From: Caldilineaceae bacterium
GTDB lineage: Bacteria > Chloroflexota > Anaerolineae > Caldilineales > Caldilineaceae
Assembly (NCBI GenBank): GCA_019455155.1
Contig: JACFMY010000014.1
Coordinates: forward strand, 1 to 32,536
DNA: 32,536 nt
Direction of reading: 5' to 3'
In this document: one piece after another, positions 15,488 through 22,854 of the stretch
Numbering within the stretch: position 1 is the first letter of the stretch
How the letters are laid out: every line of letters begins with the position of its first letter
Program-made: the position numbers and the translations under genes
The notes under the pieces: generated by a model
Databases searched by the model: none
What the model saw: the letters and a program-made list of their open reading frames with translations, nothing else
What the model was told of the DNA's origin: nothing

Positions 15488-16117
15488 CTAGCGACTCGCA
15501 GCCTCCTTGAGTACGCGGCGCACCCGGGTTTTCTGCGCCGGGCTTAGCAGCGGCAGGCGTGTTTCCAATACCTGCTGAAACGCGGCACGGTTTTCCGTGT
15601 CGACCGCTGCCAGGACGGACTCGGCGTGCTGCGGCACATCTTTCGGCCGGCAGCATCTCAGATGATCCAGGAGATAAGGAAAGAGCGCGGTGCGGTAGGC
15701 AGGATCCTGGGCTGCTACACGTGCCAGCGTCTTGACCCCGCTGTCCACCGTGATGACGGAACCCTGCTCCATGGCCTGTTTCACCTCGCCGATACGGTCA
15801 AAGATCGCGGCTGCCTGGGTTTCAGCGATGGTGGACAACGCAATCATGCCGCCCCAGACGAGCCGGTTCTGTCTGCTCTGTAAGAGCTGGAAGAACGCAG
15901 TGACATATGGAGCAATGAGCGCGGGATCGCGGTAGCCCACCTCGTACAACACCTTGATGCAGCCGGCCTGAATCTTGCGGTCCCGGCTTCGCAGACCAGC
16001 GACGATTTCGGCGATCCCATTGCGGTCCTGCTGGTCGACAAGCTCTCGGGCCAGCTCCTGATTTGGCGCTTCATCGCGGCGGCCCAGCGCGAACGCCAAT
16101 CTGTTGAGTGCGGACAT
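15488..16117 (-). CDS. HEAT-repeat-like helical protein
   Basis: This 209-residue soluble protein is built of helix pairs typical of HEAT/ARM repeats, for example 'RDRKIQAGCIKVLYEVGYRD', 'NRLVWGGMIALSTIAET' and 'VITVDSGVKTLARVAAQD'. Such folds bind proteins, and no enzymatic motif is present. The ATG at 16117 is chosen over the one five codons upstream (16132) because GGAG sits five bases before it, inside the longer version. It is followed 7 bp later by the DUF6544 gene. The pairing of a HEAT scaffold with a membrane-anchored DUF6544 protein may be functional, but this is inference. Confidence 0.7.
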   Translation of the reverse strand: MSALNRLAFALGRRDEAPNQELARELVDQQDRNGIAEIVAGLRSRDRKIQAGCIKVLYEVGYRDPALIAPYVTAFFQLLQSRQNRLVWGGMIALSTIAETQAAAIFDRIGEVKQAMEQGSVITVDSGVKTLARVAAQDPAYRTALFPYLLDHLRCCRPKDVPQHAESVLAAVDTENRAAFQQVLETRLPLLSPAQKTRVRRVLKEAASR

Positions 16118-16244
16118 GGCGGCTCCGGTCATTCAATCGCGCGAACTTGAGACCCATGATAGCACTTACTGCTCGTTCTGCGCGCAGACGGTTTTCCCAG
16201 CCATCAGGTCGAACTAAACCAGGCGGGTGCGGAATCACCTGTCA

Positions 16245-16946
16245 TTATCCGAGCCGATAGCGCTTCACCACGTGCACGCGACCGGCCGACATATACCAGT
16301 CATTCTTCACGAGTAGCAGCTCAGTCACCGCGCTGCCGCCAAATGTGTGCGTACGATAGGCTGTGAGCGTCTCCACCAACGCAGGCAGCGCACGCGGTTG
16401 GGTAGCAAAGCGCATGGCCGTCATGTGAGCCGTAGCCAGGCGATAGCGCTCGTCTAAACCGTCTCCCAAACCGGCCTTGCGCAGCGATGCTCGCAGACGC
16501 TCGCGCAGACAGGCTAACTGTGACGAATCGGGGTAGCCCTGCATCAGCACCGCCCCCGGTGCAGCGGTCACGCCAGCGAAGCGAATCGTAAAAGGGATCG
16601 CCCCGTCCACAGCACGGTCCACTGCTTCCATGTAGGCCGCCAGCCGTTCGTACTGGGGCTGGTAATCAGGCGTTGAGGTGAAGAGCGACAACACAGTCAC
16701 ATGCAGCTCGTCGCCCCGGTAATAATACTGCTCCGGCTCCAGGCAAGCCAGCTCCTGCAAAAACCTCGTGACCTGCTCAGCCACGGCTGGCGCCGGACGT
16801 ATGATGACGGAAAGACCGCGCCGCCGGTCGCTGGCCTTGTCGCCGAGATGTGGATCGATCGCGACTTGCCCACGCTGAAATGCCGTGCGCGCAGCTGACC
16901 ACAGTTCATCATAGCGCGCCTGTAGCTGGCTGTCTTGTTCCGCCAT
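16245..16946 (-). CDS. 2H phosphoesterase (2'-5' RNA ligase/LigT-like)
   Basis: This 233-residue protein has the two His-x-Thr motifs of the 2H superfamily, H82-V-T and H174-M-T, in 'ELHVTVLSLF' and 'TAHMTAMRF', about 90 residues apart as expected. Members hydrolyse or ligate 2',5' or cyclic phosphodiester bonds in RNA or small nucleotides. A ~40-residue N-terminal extension, probably helical, precedes the first half. It starts 6 bp after the stop of the DinB-like gene, so the two are likely co-transcribed. The exact substrate is unknown. Confidence 0.8.
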   Translation of the reverse strand: MAEQDSQLQARYDELWSAARTAFQRGQVAIDPHLGDKASDRRRGLSVIIRPAPAVAEQVTRFLQELACLEPEQYYYRGDELHVTVLSLFTSTPDYQPQYERLAAYMEAVDRAVDGAIPFTIRFAGVTAAPGAVLMQGYPDSSQLACLRERLRASLRKAGLGDGLDERYRLATAHMTAMRFATQPRALPALVETLTAYRTHTFGGSAVTELLLVKNDWYMSAGRVHVVKRYRLG

Positions 16947-16952
16947 TTCCGC

Positions 16953-17522
16953 TTACTCCACGCACGCGTCCTGATCCGCTTGCCAGGCGGCGAGAACACG
17001 TTTTGCCTGGTTGATGTGCAGGCCGTCATGGTGTACGAGTACCTTCAGACAGTCACCCAGGTTGAAGGCCACACCCTTATCGATGCGCACGCGCATGGCA
17101 CTCACGTCTAGCGTGGTAGCTTCCTTCAATTGACTCGCCAGGGCGCCGCAGTTGGCGATAAATCTGTCGAGCACTTCCGGGCCCAAAATGGGTGCGGGCG
17201 CGATGACTGCGGCGGTTGGGAAACTTAGCCATGGCTTCAGAGCAAAGAACATATAGATACGCCCCCATAGTGACGGCGCGTACTGATCCTCCGTGTGTGC
17301 CGGCGCCACTGGATTGGCCATGGCTTCGGCTATCCGCGGTTGATAATAGTCGTGCGTCGCGTTCAGATGATCAAAACACTGAAGGATATTCCACGTCCTT
17401 GGTTTTGGACGCCAGGTCAGCGCTCCGGGATCCAATGGCTTGAAGCAGCCATGGGCTGCGGCGCGGTTGTATTGGGCTTGAACCCGTAGATCGGACAGAA
17501 ACTTCCCTTTTGGTATCGCCAT
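16953..17522 (-). CDS. DinB-like four-helix-bundle protein
   Basis: This 189-residue protein shows the DinB/YfiT pattern. The first metal histidine is H52 in 'QCFDHLNATH' and the pair H165 and H169 lie in 'VLVHHDGLHINQAKRVL', which together could hold a divalent metal. The N-terminal 'LTWRPKPRTWNILQCFDHL' matches 'W...P..W...ecl.HL' of the family. Members include thiol-dependent S-transferases and damage-inducible proteins of unknown role. The 2H phosphoesterase gene follows 6 bp downstream. Confidence 0.78.
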   Translation of the reverse strand: MAIPKGKFLSDLRVQAQYNRAAAHGCFKPLDPGALTWRPKPRTWNILQCFDHLNATHDYYQPRIAEAMANPVAPAHTEDQYAPSLWGRIYMFFALKPWLSFPTAAVIAPAPILGPEVLDRFIANCGALASQLKEATTLDVSAMRVRIDKGVAFNLGDCLKVLVHHDGLHINQAKRVLAAWQADQDACVE

Positions 17523-17579
17523 GTTGTCCTCTGTCCTCCTCTGCCTACGTCAGGTTGCCCGCGACAGGTCTGCGTACAG

Positions 17580-19046
17580 TCAAAGCGACCGCTGCAGCCG
17601 CCGCGCGTGCGCCCCCAACCGGCGGACTGTCCCGCGAATATCATCGTCCGTAGTACGTGGATTGATGGTGCACATACGCAACACTGTCCGCCCGCGCAGA
17701 GCCGTGGAGCTAACGAACGCAAAGCCCTCCTCCACCATGGCATGCACCAGCGCCTGGTTGAGCGCGTCTGTGGCAGCCGCACCGAGTTCTTGCGGCGCAT
17801 AGCGAAAGGCTATAATACCCAGCGCGCCGGGCGCCACGACCTCCCAGGGCGGGGTTGCCCGCAACGCCGCTTCCGCCAGCGCGGCCAGGCCCATGCCGTG
17901 GGCGGTAGCGGCGCGAAACGCAGCTATTCCAAAGACCTGTAGGGATAGCCAGAGCTTGAGGGCCCGAAATGCACGGGTGAGCTGCAGACCCTCCTCAAAG
18001 AAGTTGGTCTCGCCACCGGGTTGGCCCGTGTCCTCCAGGTACTCAGCATGCATAGCAAAGGTCTGTCGCAGCCACCGTGCATCGCGCACGAGAATGGTGC
18101 CACATTCATAGGGCTGAAAAAGCCATTTATGTGGATCGAGTGCAAGGGAGTCAGCCCGTTCCAGCCCCCGCAGCAGGCGCTTCCCCTCGTCAGTCAGGAC
18201 CGCAGCCGCGCCGTAGGCGCCGTCGATATGTAGCCACAGCCCTTCCCGTTCGCACAGGTCGGCCAGCGCGGGCAGGGGATCCACCGCGCCTGTATTGGTC
18301 GTGCCGGCATTGGCCACCACGCAGAACGGACGCAGCCCAGCCTGCCTGTCCGCGGCCACGGCGCGTGCCAGCTCCGCCAGGGACAGTTGGAACCCCGCGT
18401 CGCTTTCCAGCGTGCGGAGCTGGTGCCGCGGAAAACCCAGCAGGCGCAGCGCGCGTTGGACAGACGCGTGGGTCTGGTCCGAGCAGTAGACCACGGCGTC
18501 CGTCATATCGTCGTCCAGCCTAATCCGGCGTGCGATCGCCAATCCCGTGAGGTTCGCCGCAGAGCCGCCCGTGACAAAATGGCCGCCCGCGCCGTCTGGC
18601 AGACCGCAGATCTGCCGCAGCCAATCGATGGTGATCAGCTCAACCTGCGCGCAGCCCGAGGCCTCCAGCCAAGTCCCGGCAAAGGGGTTCAGCCCAGCTA
18701 CTAGCGCATCGGCCATGGCGCTCACAAAGTTGCTGGGGCCGGGCACAAACCCGAAAAAGCGCGGATGATCCAGGTGCATCATGGCCTGCCATACATGGCG
18801 ATCCAGCAGATCCAGCGCAGCCGGCAATCCTACGCCAGTCTGGGGAAGCGACGTGGGCAGGGCCGCGCCAGCAGCGTCCGGCAGCCGGAGCACCGGCGCG
18901 CCGGGCAGCTCGGTTGCATGCTGTACCAGCTGGTCTACGATGCGATAGCCAAACGCGCGCATGGCATCAGGCGTCATCTGTAGTCTGGCCTGGCTGGTAC
19001 GTTCTGTTCGGGTGGGGGGCTCGGAAGAGGATGCAGTCATAGTCAT
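17580..19046 (-). CDS. Group II PLP-dependent decarboxylase (aromatic-L-amino-acid decarboxylase-like)
   Basis: This 488-residue cytoplasmic enzyme should decarboxylate an aromatic or acidic amino acid to an amine. The PLP lysine is K307 (from this start) in 'LDPHKWLFQPYECG'. 'FVTGGSAANLTGLAIAR' binds the cofactor phosphate and 'WLHIDGAYGAA' supplies the pyridine Asp. 'HPRFFGFVPGPSN' is the N-terminal substrate-side segment of the family. The mid-loop 'HAEYLEDTGQPGGETNFFEEGLQLTRAFRALKLW', here covered in parts, is typical. The start is uncertain: ATG at 19046 is chosen (the frame opens at 19094), and the RBS is weak. This is the second group II PLP enzyme in the window, and it is unlike the one at 4563. 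Substrate unknown. Confidence 0.87.
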   Translation of the reverse strand: MTMTASSSEPPTRTERTSQARLQMTPDAMRAFGYRIVDQLVQHATELPGAPVLRLPDAAGAALPTSLPQTGVGLPAALDLLDRHVWQAMMHLDHPRFFGFVPGPSNFVSAMADALVAGLNPFAGTWLEASGCAQVELITIDWLRQICGLPDGAGGHFVTGGSAANLTGLAIARRIRLDDDMTDAVVYCSDQTHASVQRALRLLGFPRHQLRTLESDAGFQLSLAELARAVAADRQAGLRPFCVVANAGTTNTGAVDPLPALADLCEREGLWLHIDGAYGAAAVLTDEGKRLLRGLERADSLALDPHKWLFQPYECGTILVRDARWLRQTFAMHAEYLEDTGQPGGETNFFEEGLQLTRAFRALKLWLSLQVFGIAAFRAATAHGMGLAALAEAALRATPPWEVVAPGALGIIAFRYAPQELGAAATDALNQALVHAMVEEGFAFVSSTALRGRTVLRMCTINPRTTDDDIRGTVRRLGAHARRLQRSL

Positions 19047-19118
19047 GGTCACCAAACGGCTATGGCGGGTGTCCGTTGAGGAAACGGCCCACATGGCGCC
19101 GCGGACAGCCTCTACTCA

Positions 19119-19697
19119 TCACGAGTCTGGATCTATTTGGCGTGCGGGCAACGTATGGGCCCACCAGCCCAGCTTGCCAAGGGCGTGGAGGATTTCACGG
19201 GCGGACGCATCGATCCCCTGGATAGCGCTACGTACCGTGACTTCCGGCGCCAACGGTGCCTCGTAGATGGCATCTGCGCCCGGCAGACCATGGATCTCGC
19301 CACGGTCGGCCATGGCCCATAACCCCTTGGGGTCTCGTGCCCGGCAGACTTCCGGCGGGCACTCCACGTATACTTCAGCAAAACGGTCGAGCTTGCTGCG
19401 TGCGGTAGCGCGGTAGATGCGACGCTGCGCGGTCGCCGCAATGAGCACGTTAACGCCGTTGCGCGTTAGGAGCTCGGCCAGGAAGACAATCAGATCGTAG
19501 AACCAGTCGCGTTCATCCGCCGTGTAGGTAGGACCGGGCACCAATCGCCGGCGCAGCTCGTCCGAGTCAAGCAATTCCGTGCGAACGGCAGCGGCGGCCA
19601 GGCGTACCTGCACGGCACGGGCCAACGTCGTCTTCCCAGCTGCCGGCAAGCCGGTGAACCAGATCGCAAAGCCCGGCTCCACGCTGTGCGCTGTCAT
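19119..19697 (-). CDS. Adenylylsulfate kinase-like P-loop kinase
   Basis: This 192-residue nucleotide kinase is of CysC type, which phosphorylates adenylyl sulfate to PAPS. The P-loop is 'GLPAAGKTT' (16-24) after 'IWFT', as in CysC. 'LLDSDELRRRL' stands where CysC has 'LDGDnvR', and 'VLIAATAQRRIYRATAR' resembles the 'fISPyR' region only loosely. 'VYVECPPEVCRARDPKGLW' matches CysC 'v.tplevCe.RDpKGLY'. The start at 19697 overlaps the stop of the upstream APH-like gene as ATGA, indicating translational coupling. No sulfurylase or PAPS reductase gene is nearby, so the true substrate may differ. Confidence 0.75.
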   Translation of the reverse strand: MTAHSVEPGFAIWFTGLPAAGKTTLARAVQVRLAAAAVRTELLDSDELRRRLVPGPTYTADERDWFYDLIVFLAELLTRNGVNVLIAATAQRRIYRATARSKLDRFAEVYVECPPEVCRARDPKGLWAMADRGEIHGLPGADAIYEAPLAPEVTVRSAIQGIDASAREILHALGKLGWWAHTLPARQIDPDS

Positions 19698-20785
19698 TGC
19701 GTTTGCCAATATTGCTCTGGATGTTGGTAATCGTAAATGTCGTCTTCCATGACGCGCTCGCCAAAGGCCAGCAGCTTGCGGCGAACATCATCAGCAATGG
19801 TCGGATACCAGACTGGGCTGGCCACTACCAGGGCGCGCCACGCATACCACGGCTGGATCACGCGCACGAGCTCGTCGTCGGGCCGGTGCGCAAGGTATGT
19901 TGTCCAGAAACGATCATACAGGGTACGGAAAGGCCCCGCAAACGCGCCGTCACGTTGCAGAGAGAAGAAGATATAGTTGATGGTCAGCGAGCTCACGTCA
20001 TCTGCGGGCTCGCCCCATTCGCCCCGGCTGCGATCCAGTACCGCGAAATCCGTATCCGCGGCAAAGACAATATTGAAGGGGTGTAGGTCCCCGTGCACCT
20101 TGCGCAGGCGATGGTGGAGCGGCTTCAGCCGCCAGCGCCAGCGGTTCGCGGCCTCCTCAATAGCACGGAGGCGCTCCGCGCTGGCCAACGGGAAATCGGT
20201 AGGATAGCTGTCTGTCAGACCCATGATGCCTTCGCCATGGCCGATCAGGTCGCGCACCCGGCGCCGCCAGAGCGCATTGTCGTCATGGCTTGTCTGGTGG
20301 ATCTCGGCCAGCCACGTCGCCAGGATCTCGACGCGCGCCAGATCGAGCGGCTGTAGCTCACCGCCATCGCGCAGCCGGATCAGGTCAGCGGCATAGAGCT
20401 TACCTGGCTGGTAGCGGGTGACCAACAACAACTCGTCCGCGTTGTGCAACGACTCCAGCGTCCCGTCCCGGCGATAGACAAGCATATCTGTCGCCGGGAC
20501 ATGGCGGGGCATGGTATTGAACGCGCGGAAGTCAAGCCAGACCGCAGCAGCCCCGTCCGCCGCCCATTCACGGCCAAAGGGCGTGCGCCGAATGCGGTGC
20601 ACTACTTCCTGGTACTTCTTTTCAGCGACCCGATATTCGACCAGCAGCGGCGCGCCGTAGCCAAACTGCTTCAGCGCGGCCTCTCCGCTGCCGCCGCCGC
20701 CCAGTTCGTTAACCCGGCAGATCTGCACAGGACAGCCATGGCGTTGATCGAGATAGCCCTGCAACGCCTGAAGCTCCAGTCGCAT
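19694..20785 (-). CDS. Aminoglycoside-phosphotransferase-fold (APH) small-molecule kinase
   Basis: This 363-residue protein has the APH kinase fold. The catalytic loop is 'VHGDLHPFNIVF' with D233. The metal loop reads 'FAVLDRSRGEWGEPADDVSSL', with Asp in the DxD-like position. The N-lobe is poorly conserved but contains 'LVEYRVAEKKYQEVVHRI'. Many family members phosphorylate sugars, amino alcohols or homoserine rather than antibiotics, so resistance should not be assumed. A strong AGGAGG lies four bases upstream of the ATG. It is translationally coupled (ATGA) to the APS-kinase-like gene. In other bacteria an APH domain is often fused to a P-loop kinase domain; here the two halves are separate genes. 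Confidence 0.8.
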   Translation of the reverse strand: MRLELQALQGYLDQRHGCPVQICRVNELGGGGSGEAALKQFGYGAPLLVEYRVAEKKYQEVVHRIRRTPFGREWAADGAAAVWLDFRAFNTMPRHVPATDMLVYRRDGTLESLHNADELLLVTRYQPGKLYAADLIRLRDGGELQPLDLARVEILATWLAEIHQTSHDDNALWRRRVRDLIGHGEGIMGLTDSYPTDFPLASAERLRAIEEAANRWRWRLKPLHHRLRKVHGDLHPFNIVFAADTDFAVLDRSRGEWGEPADDVSSLTINYIFFSLQRDGAFAGPFRTLYDRFWTTYLAHRPDDELVRVIQPWYAWRALVVASPVWYPTIADDVRRKLLAFGERVMEDDIYDYQHPEQYWQTQ

Positions 20786-20841
20786 GCGACCTCCTATGTC
20801 TTCTGTTGGTCAGAACAGCCTGCCACATAGGCAGGTCTTCA

Positions 20842-20867
20842 ATTTCTATACTACCACGTATAGAAAT
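20842..20867. promoter_or_regulatory. AT-rich inverted repeat upstream of the APH-like gene
   Basis: ATTTCTATAC (20842-20851) and GTATAGAAAT (20858-20867) are perfect 10-bp arms with a 6-bp spacer. The site lies 57 bp upstream of the APH-like start, where its promoter should be, and is unusually AT-rich for this genome. A transcription-factor operator is likely. A second small hairpin, CCTGCC-acata-GGCAGG (20819-20835), sits in the presumed leader. Confidence 0.45.
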
Positions 20868-20979
20868 GCTCTGCGCCACGCAACAGCTGACTGCTACGTC
20901 TGTCCTGATTCACAAGGAGAGACGCAGCATAGGATTCGCAACGCGCCCTTCGCCTGGCAGCCAAGCCGCCGGACCTTAC

Positions 20980-21017
20980 CCGGCAGATTCCCTTGACACG
21001 CGAGTGGGAATTGCCGG
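20980..21017 (-). terminator. Hairpin after the sugar ABC operon
   Basis: CCGGCA-g-ATTCCC (20980-20992) pairs with GGGAAT-TGCCGG (21006-21017), a 12-bp stem with one bulged base and a 13-nt loop. It lies about 20 bp beyond the stop of the last permease gene. No U-tract follows on the minus strand. Confidence 0.5.
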
Positions 21018-21037
21018 CCCTGTGGAAAACGGCACTT

Positions 21038-21859
21038 TCACCCCTTTATGGCGCCCGCGGTGAGGCCGGCGATAAAGGAGCGCATCGTCACAAAAAAGAG
21101 TACAACCATGGGCATAGCCGCCAGCACACCTGCGGCCATGCCAGCGCCCGGCTCGGGCATGGTGAAATCGTTGAAGACGATGAGCGCCAGTGCGGCCGTG
21201 CGCGCCTGGGGCGCGTTGGCAACCAGCGCCGGCCAGGCATAGTCGTTCCAGATTAGCCAGACGTGGAAGATGGCCATGGCGCCAACGACTGGCAGCGAGA
21301 GGGGAATCGCAATCATTCGGAACTGGTCCATCACCGACGCGCCATCTACGATGGCGGCGTCGAACAGCTCTTCAGGCAGCCCCATAAAGAAGGTGCGCAG
21401 CACGACGATGGCCAACGCCTGTTGCGCGCAGTACGGCAGAATAAGCGCCCAGAGCGTATTCTGCAGGCTGTAGCTGATGATGATCTGGTAGGTCGGTACC
21501 AACAGCACCGTGTTGGGTATGAAGAGCAGGATGACCACGGCAAAAAAGAGCGTGTCACGCAGGGGAAAGCGGAAACGGGCGAAGACAAAGGCCGAGACAG
21601 ATGCCATGGCAAGGCTGGCCGACGTCGCCACCAGCGCGATGATGACATTGTGCCAGATGGGATCGCGCATGAACTTCCAGGCCAGGGCGTAGTTCTCGAA
21701 ACGCATGGGAAAGGTAATACCCATGGGCGCGACGTTGAACTGGTAGACATCTTTCACCGACAGCGACAGCAGGGTCACCAGGGGCGCAAAGGTGATGACT
21801 GCCAGCAACGCGAGCACAAAATGGAGCAAGAACTGGCTACCGGAGCGCCATCCACTCAT
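21038..21859 (-). CDS. Carbohydrate ABC transporter permease (MalG/UgpE type)
   Basis: This 273-residue inner-membrane permease has six predicted helices. The cytoplasmic EAA loop reads 'LPEELFDAAIVDGASVMDQF' and docks the ATPase. Length and order match the second permease of CUT1-type importers for oligosaccharides or glycosides. Its ATG overlaps the stop of the preceding permease gene as ATGA, so the two are translationally coupled. No ATPase gene is in the cluster, so a shared MsmK/UgpC-type ATPase encoded elsewhere is likely. Confidence 0.93.
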   Translation of the reverse strand: MSGWRSGSQFLLHFVLALLAVITFAPLVTLLSLSVKDVYQFNVAPMGITFPMRFENYALAWKFMRDPIWHNVIIALVATSASLAMASVSAFVFARFRFPLRDTLFFAVVILLFIPNTVLLVPTYQIIISYSLQNTLWALILPYCAQQALAIVVLRTFFMGLPEELFDAAIVDGASVMDQFRMIAIPLSLPVVGAMAIFHVWLIWNDYAWPALVANAPQARTAALALIVFNDFTMPEPGAGMAAGVLAAMPMVVLFFVTMRSFIAGLTAGAIKG

Positions 21860-22818
21860 CCTGCCTTCTCCTCTCTGCGACGCAGCATGAAGTTCACCAG
21901 CGAGACCGCCAACAGGACCCCAAAGAGGACCGTGCCTATCGCCGAGCCGTAGCCGAGATCCAGCTCATCGCGGATGGCGCGATACATCTGGAGACCAGGT
22001 ACGAGCGTTCCCGTTGTGCCAGGCCCACCGTTGGTCATGATCAACGGGGCGTCAAAGGAGCGCAGGAAATAGATGATGGTGAGCGTGACCAGCAGGGACA
22101 TCTGGGGCCGGATTAGTGGCAGTTCGATCTGGAAGAACCGGCGCATCGCGCCACAGCCATCGACTTTGGCGGCATCCAAGATCTCTTCTGGAATGGACTG
22201 CAGCGCGGCCAGATAGATGAGGAAATTCAGACCAGCAACCCAGGGGAATCCCACGAAGATGATCGCCCATAGCGCTGTCGCAGGATCGCCAAGCCAGGCG
22301 CGCACCACAGACTCCAGCCCGATGAGCCGCAGCATGTAGTTGATCCCCCCATCCAGGCTGTAGAACCAGCGCCATACAAAAACAACGACAGTCACCGGCA
22401 CCACGATGGGCAAAACAAAGGCCAGCCGCCACCAGTACTGCCCGCGCCTGACATGGTGCACCAACGCGGCCCCCAGCAAGGGGAAGGTGAGCACGACCAC
22501 CACCTGGGATGCCACGATGAGCGCCATGTTGCGCCAGGCCGCGACGGTGGCTGGCTCGCGGAAGAGCCTTTCGAAATTGCTGAGGCCGATCCAGACGGTG
22601 CGCTTAATGTCCCAATAGGTAAAAGAGTGATAGATGCCGGAGCTAAGGGGGTAATAGTAAAAGGCAATGGCAAAGAGAAAGGTAGGTAAGAGCAGGATAT
22701 AGAAGAGCGCATAGCGGCGCAGGGCCTGAAGCGCTCCGATACGGCGGCTGCCGTGCGGGACCGCGCGGTCCCGCACGGCAGCCGCGCCCGACCGCGCCAG
22801 TTGCTTAGTGTCGTTCAT
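21856..22818 (-). CDS. Carbohydrate ABC transporter permease (MalF/UgpA type)
   Basis: This 320-residue permease starts from ATG 22818; a GTG at 22836 is possible. It has six membrane helices after a basic N-terminus, and the EAA loop reads 'IPEEILDAAKVDGCGAMRRF'. It forms the heterodimeric channel with the next gene product. Oddly, codons ~12-25 are made entirely of a perfect 42-bp palindrome (22744-22785), coding 'AAAVRDRAVPHGSR', just before the first membrane helix. It lies 36 bp after the binding-protein stop. The RBS is weak, so the hairpin may matter for translation. Confidence 0.92.
   Translation of the reverse strand: MNDTKQLARSGAAAVRDRAVPHGSRRIGALQALRRYALFYILLLPTFLFAIAFYYYPLSSGIYHSFTYWDIKRTVWIGLSNFERLFREPATVAAWRNMALIVASQVVVVLTFPLLGAALVHHVRRGQYWWRLAFVLPIVVPVTVVVFVWRWFYSLDGGINYMLRLIGLESVVRAWLGDPATALWAIIFVGFPWVAGLNFLIYLAALQSIPEEILDAAKVDGCGAMRRFFQIELPLIRPQMSLLVTLTIIYFLRSFDAPLIMTNGGPGTTGTLVPGLQMYRAIRDELDLGYGSAIGTVLFGVLLAVSLVNFMLRRREEKAG
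22744..22785. repeat. Perfect 42-bp palindrome at the binding-protein/permease junction
   Basis: The 21-bp arms are exact reverse complements with no spacer; the centre is ACCGC-GCGGT at 22760-22769. It lies 70-111 bp after the binding-protein stop, inside the 5' coding part of the permease. In RNA it forms a very stable hairpin that could protect the 3' end of the binding-protein mRNA and lower permease expression. Confidence 0.75.
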
Positions 22819-22854
22819 TGTTTCTTGTTGTCGCACAGCAGCACGCAGCCAACC

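Noticed and set aside
19694-20785. Antibiotic-resistance aminoglycoside phosphotransferase
   Set aside because: Only the kinase fold and catalytic loop are shared; context with an APS-kinase-like gene suggests metabolism, and the N-lobe is unlike resistance enzymes.
21263-21952. Long plus-strand frame antisense to the permease genes
   Set aside because: Composition is highly charged and repetitive (shadow of membrane-helix codons), with no RBS; the opposite strand is clearly coding.
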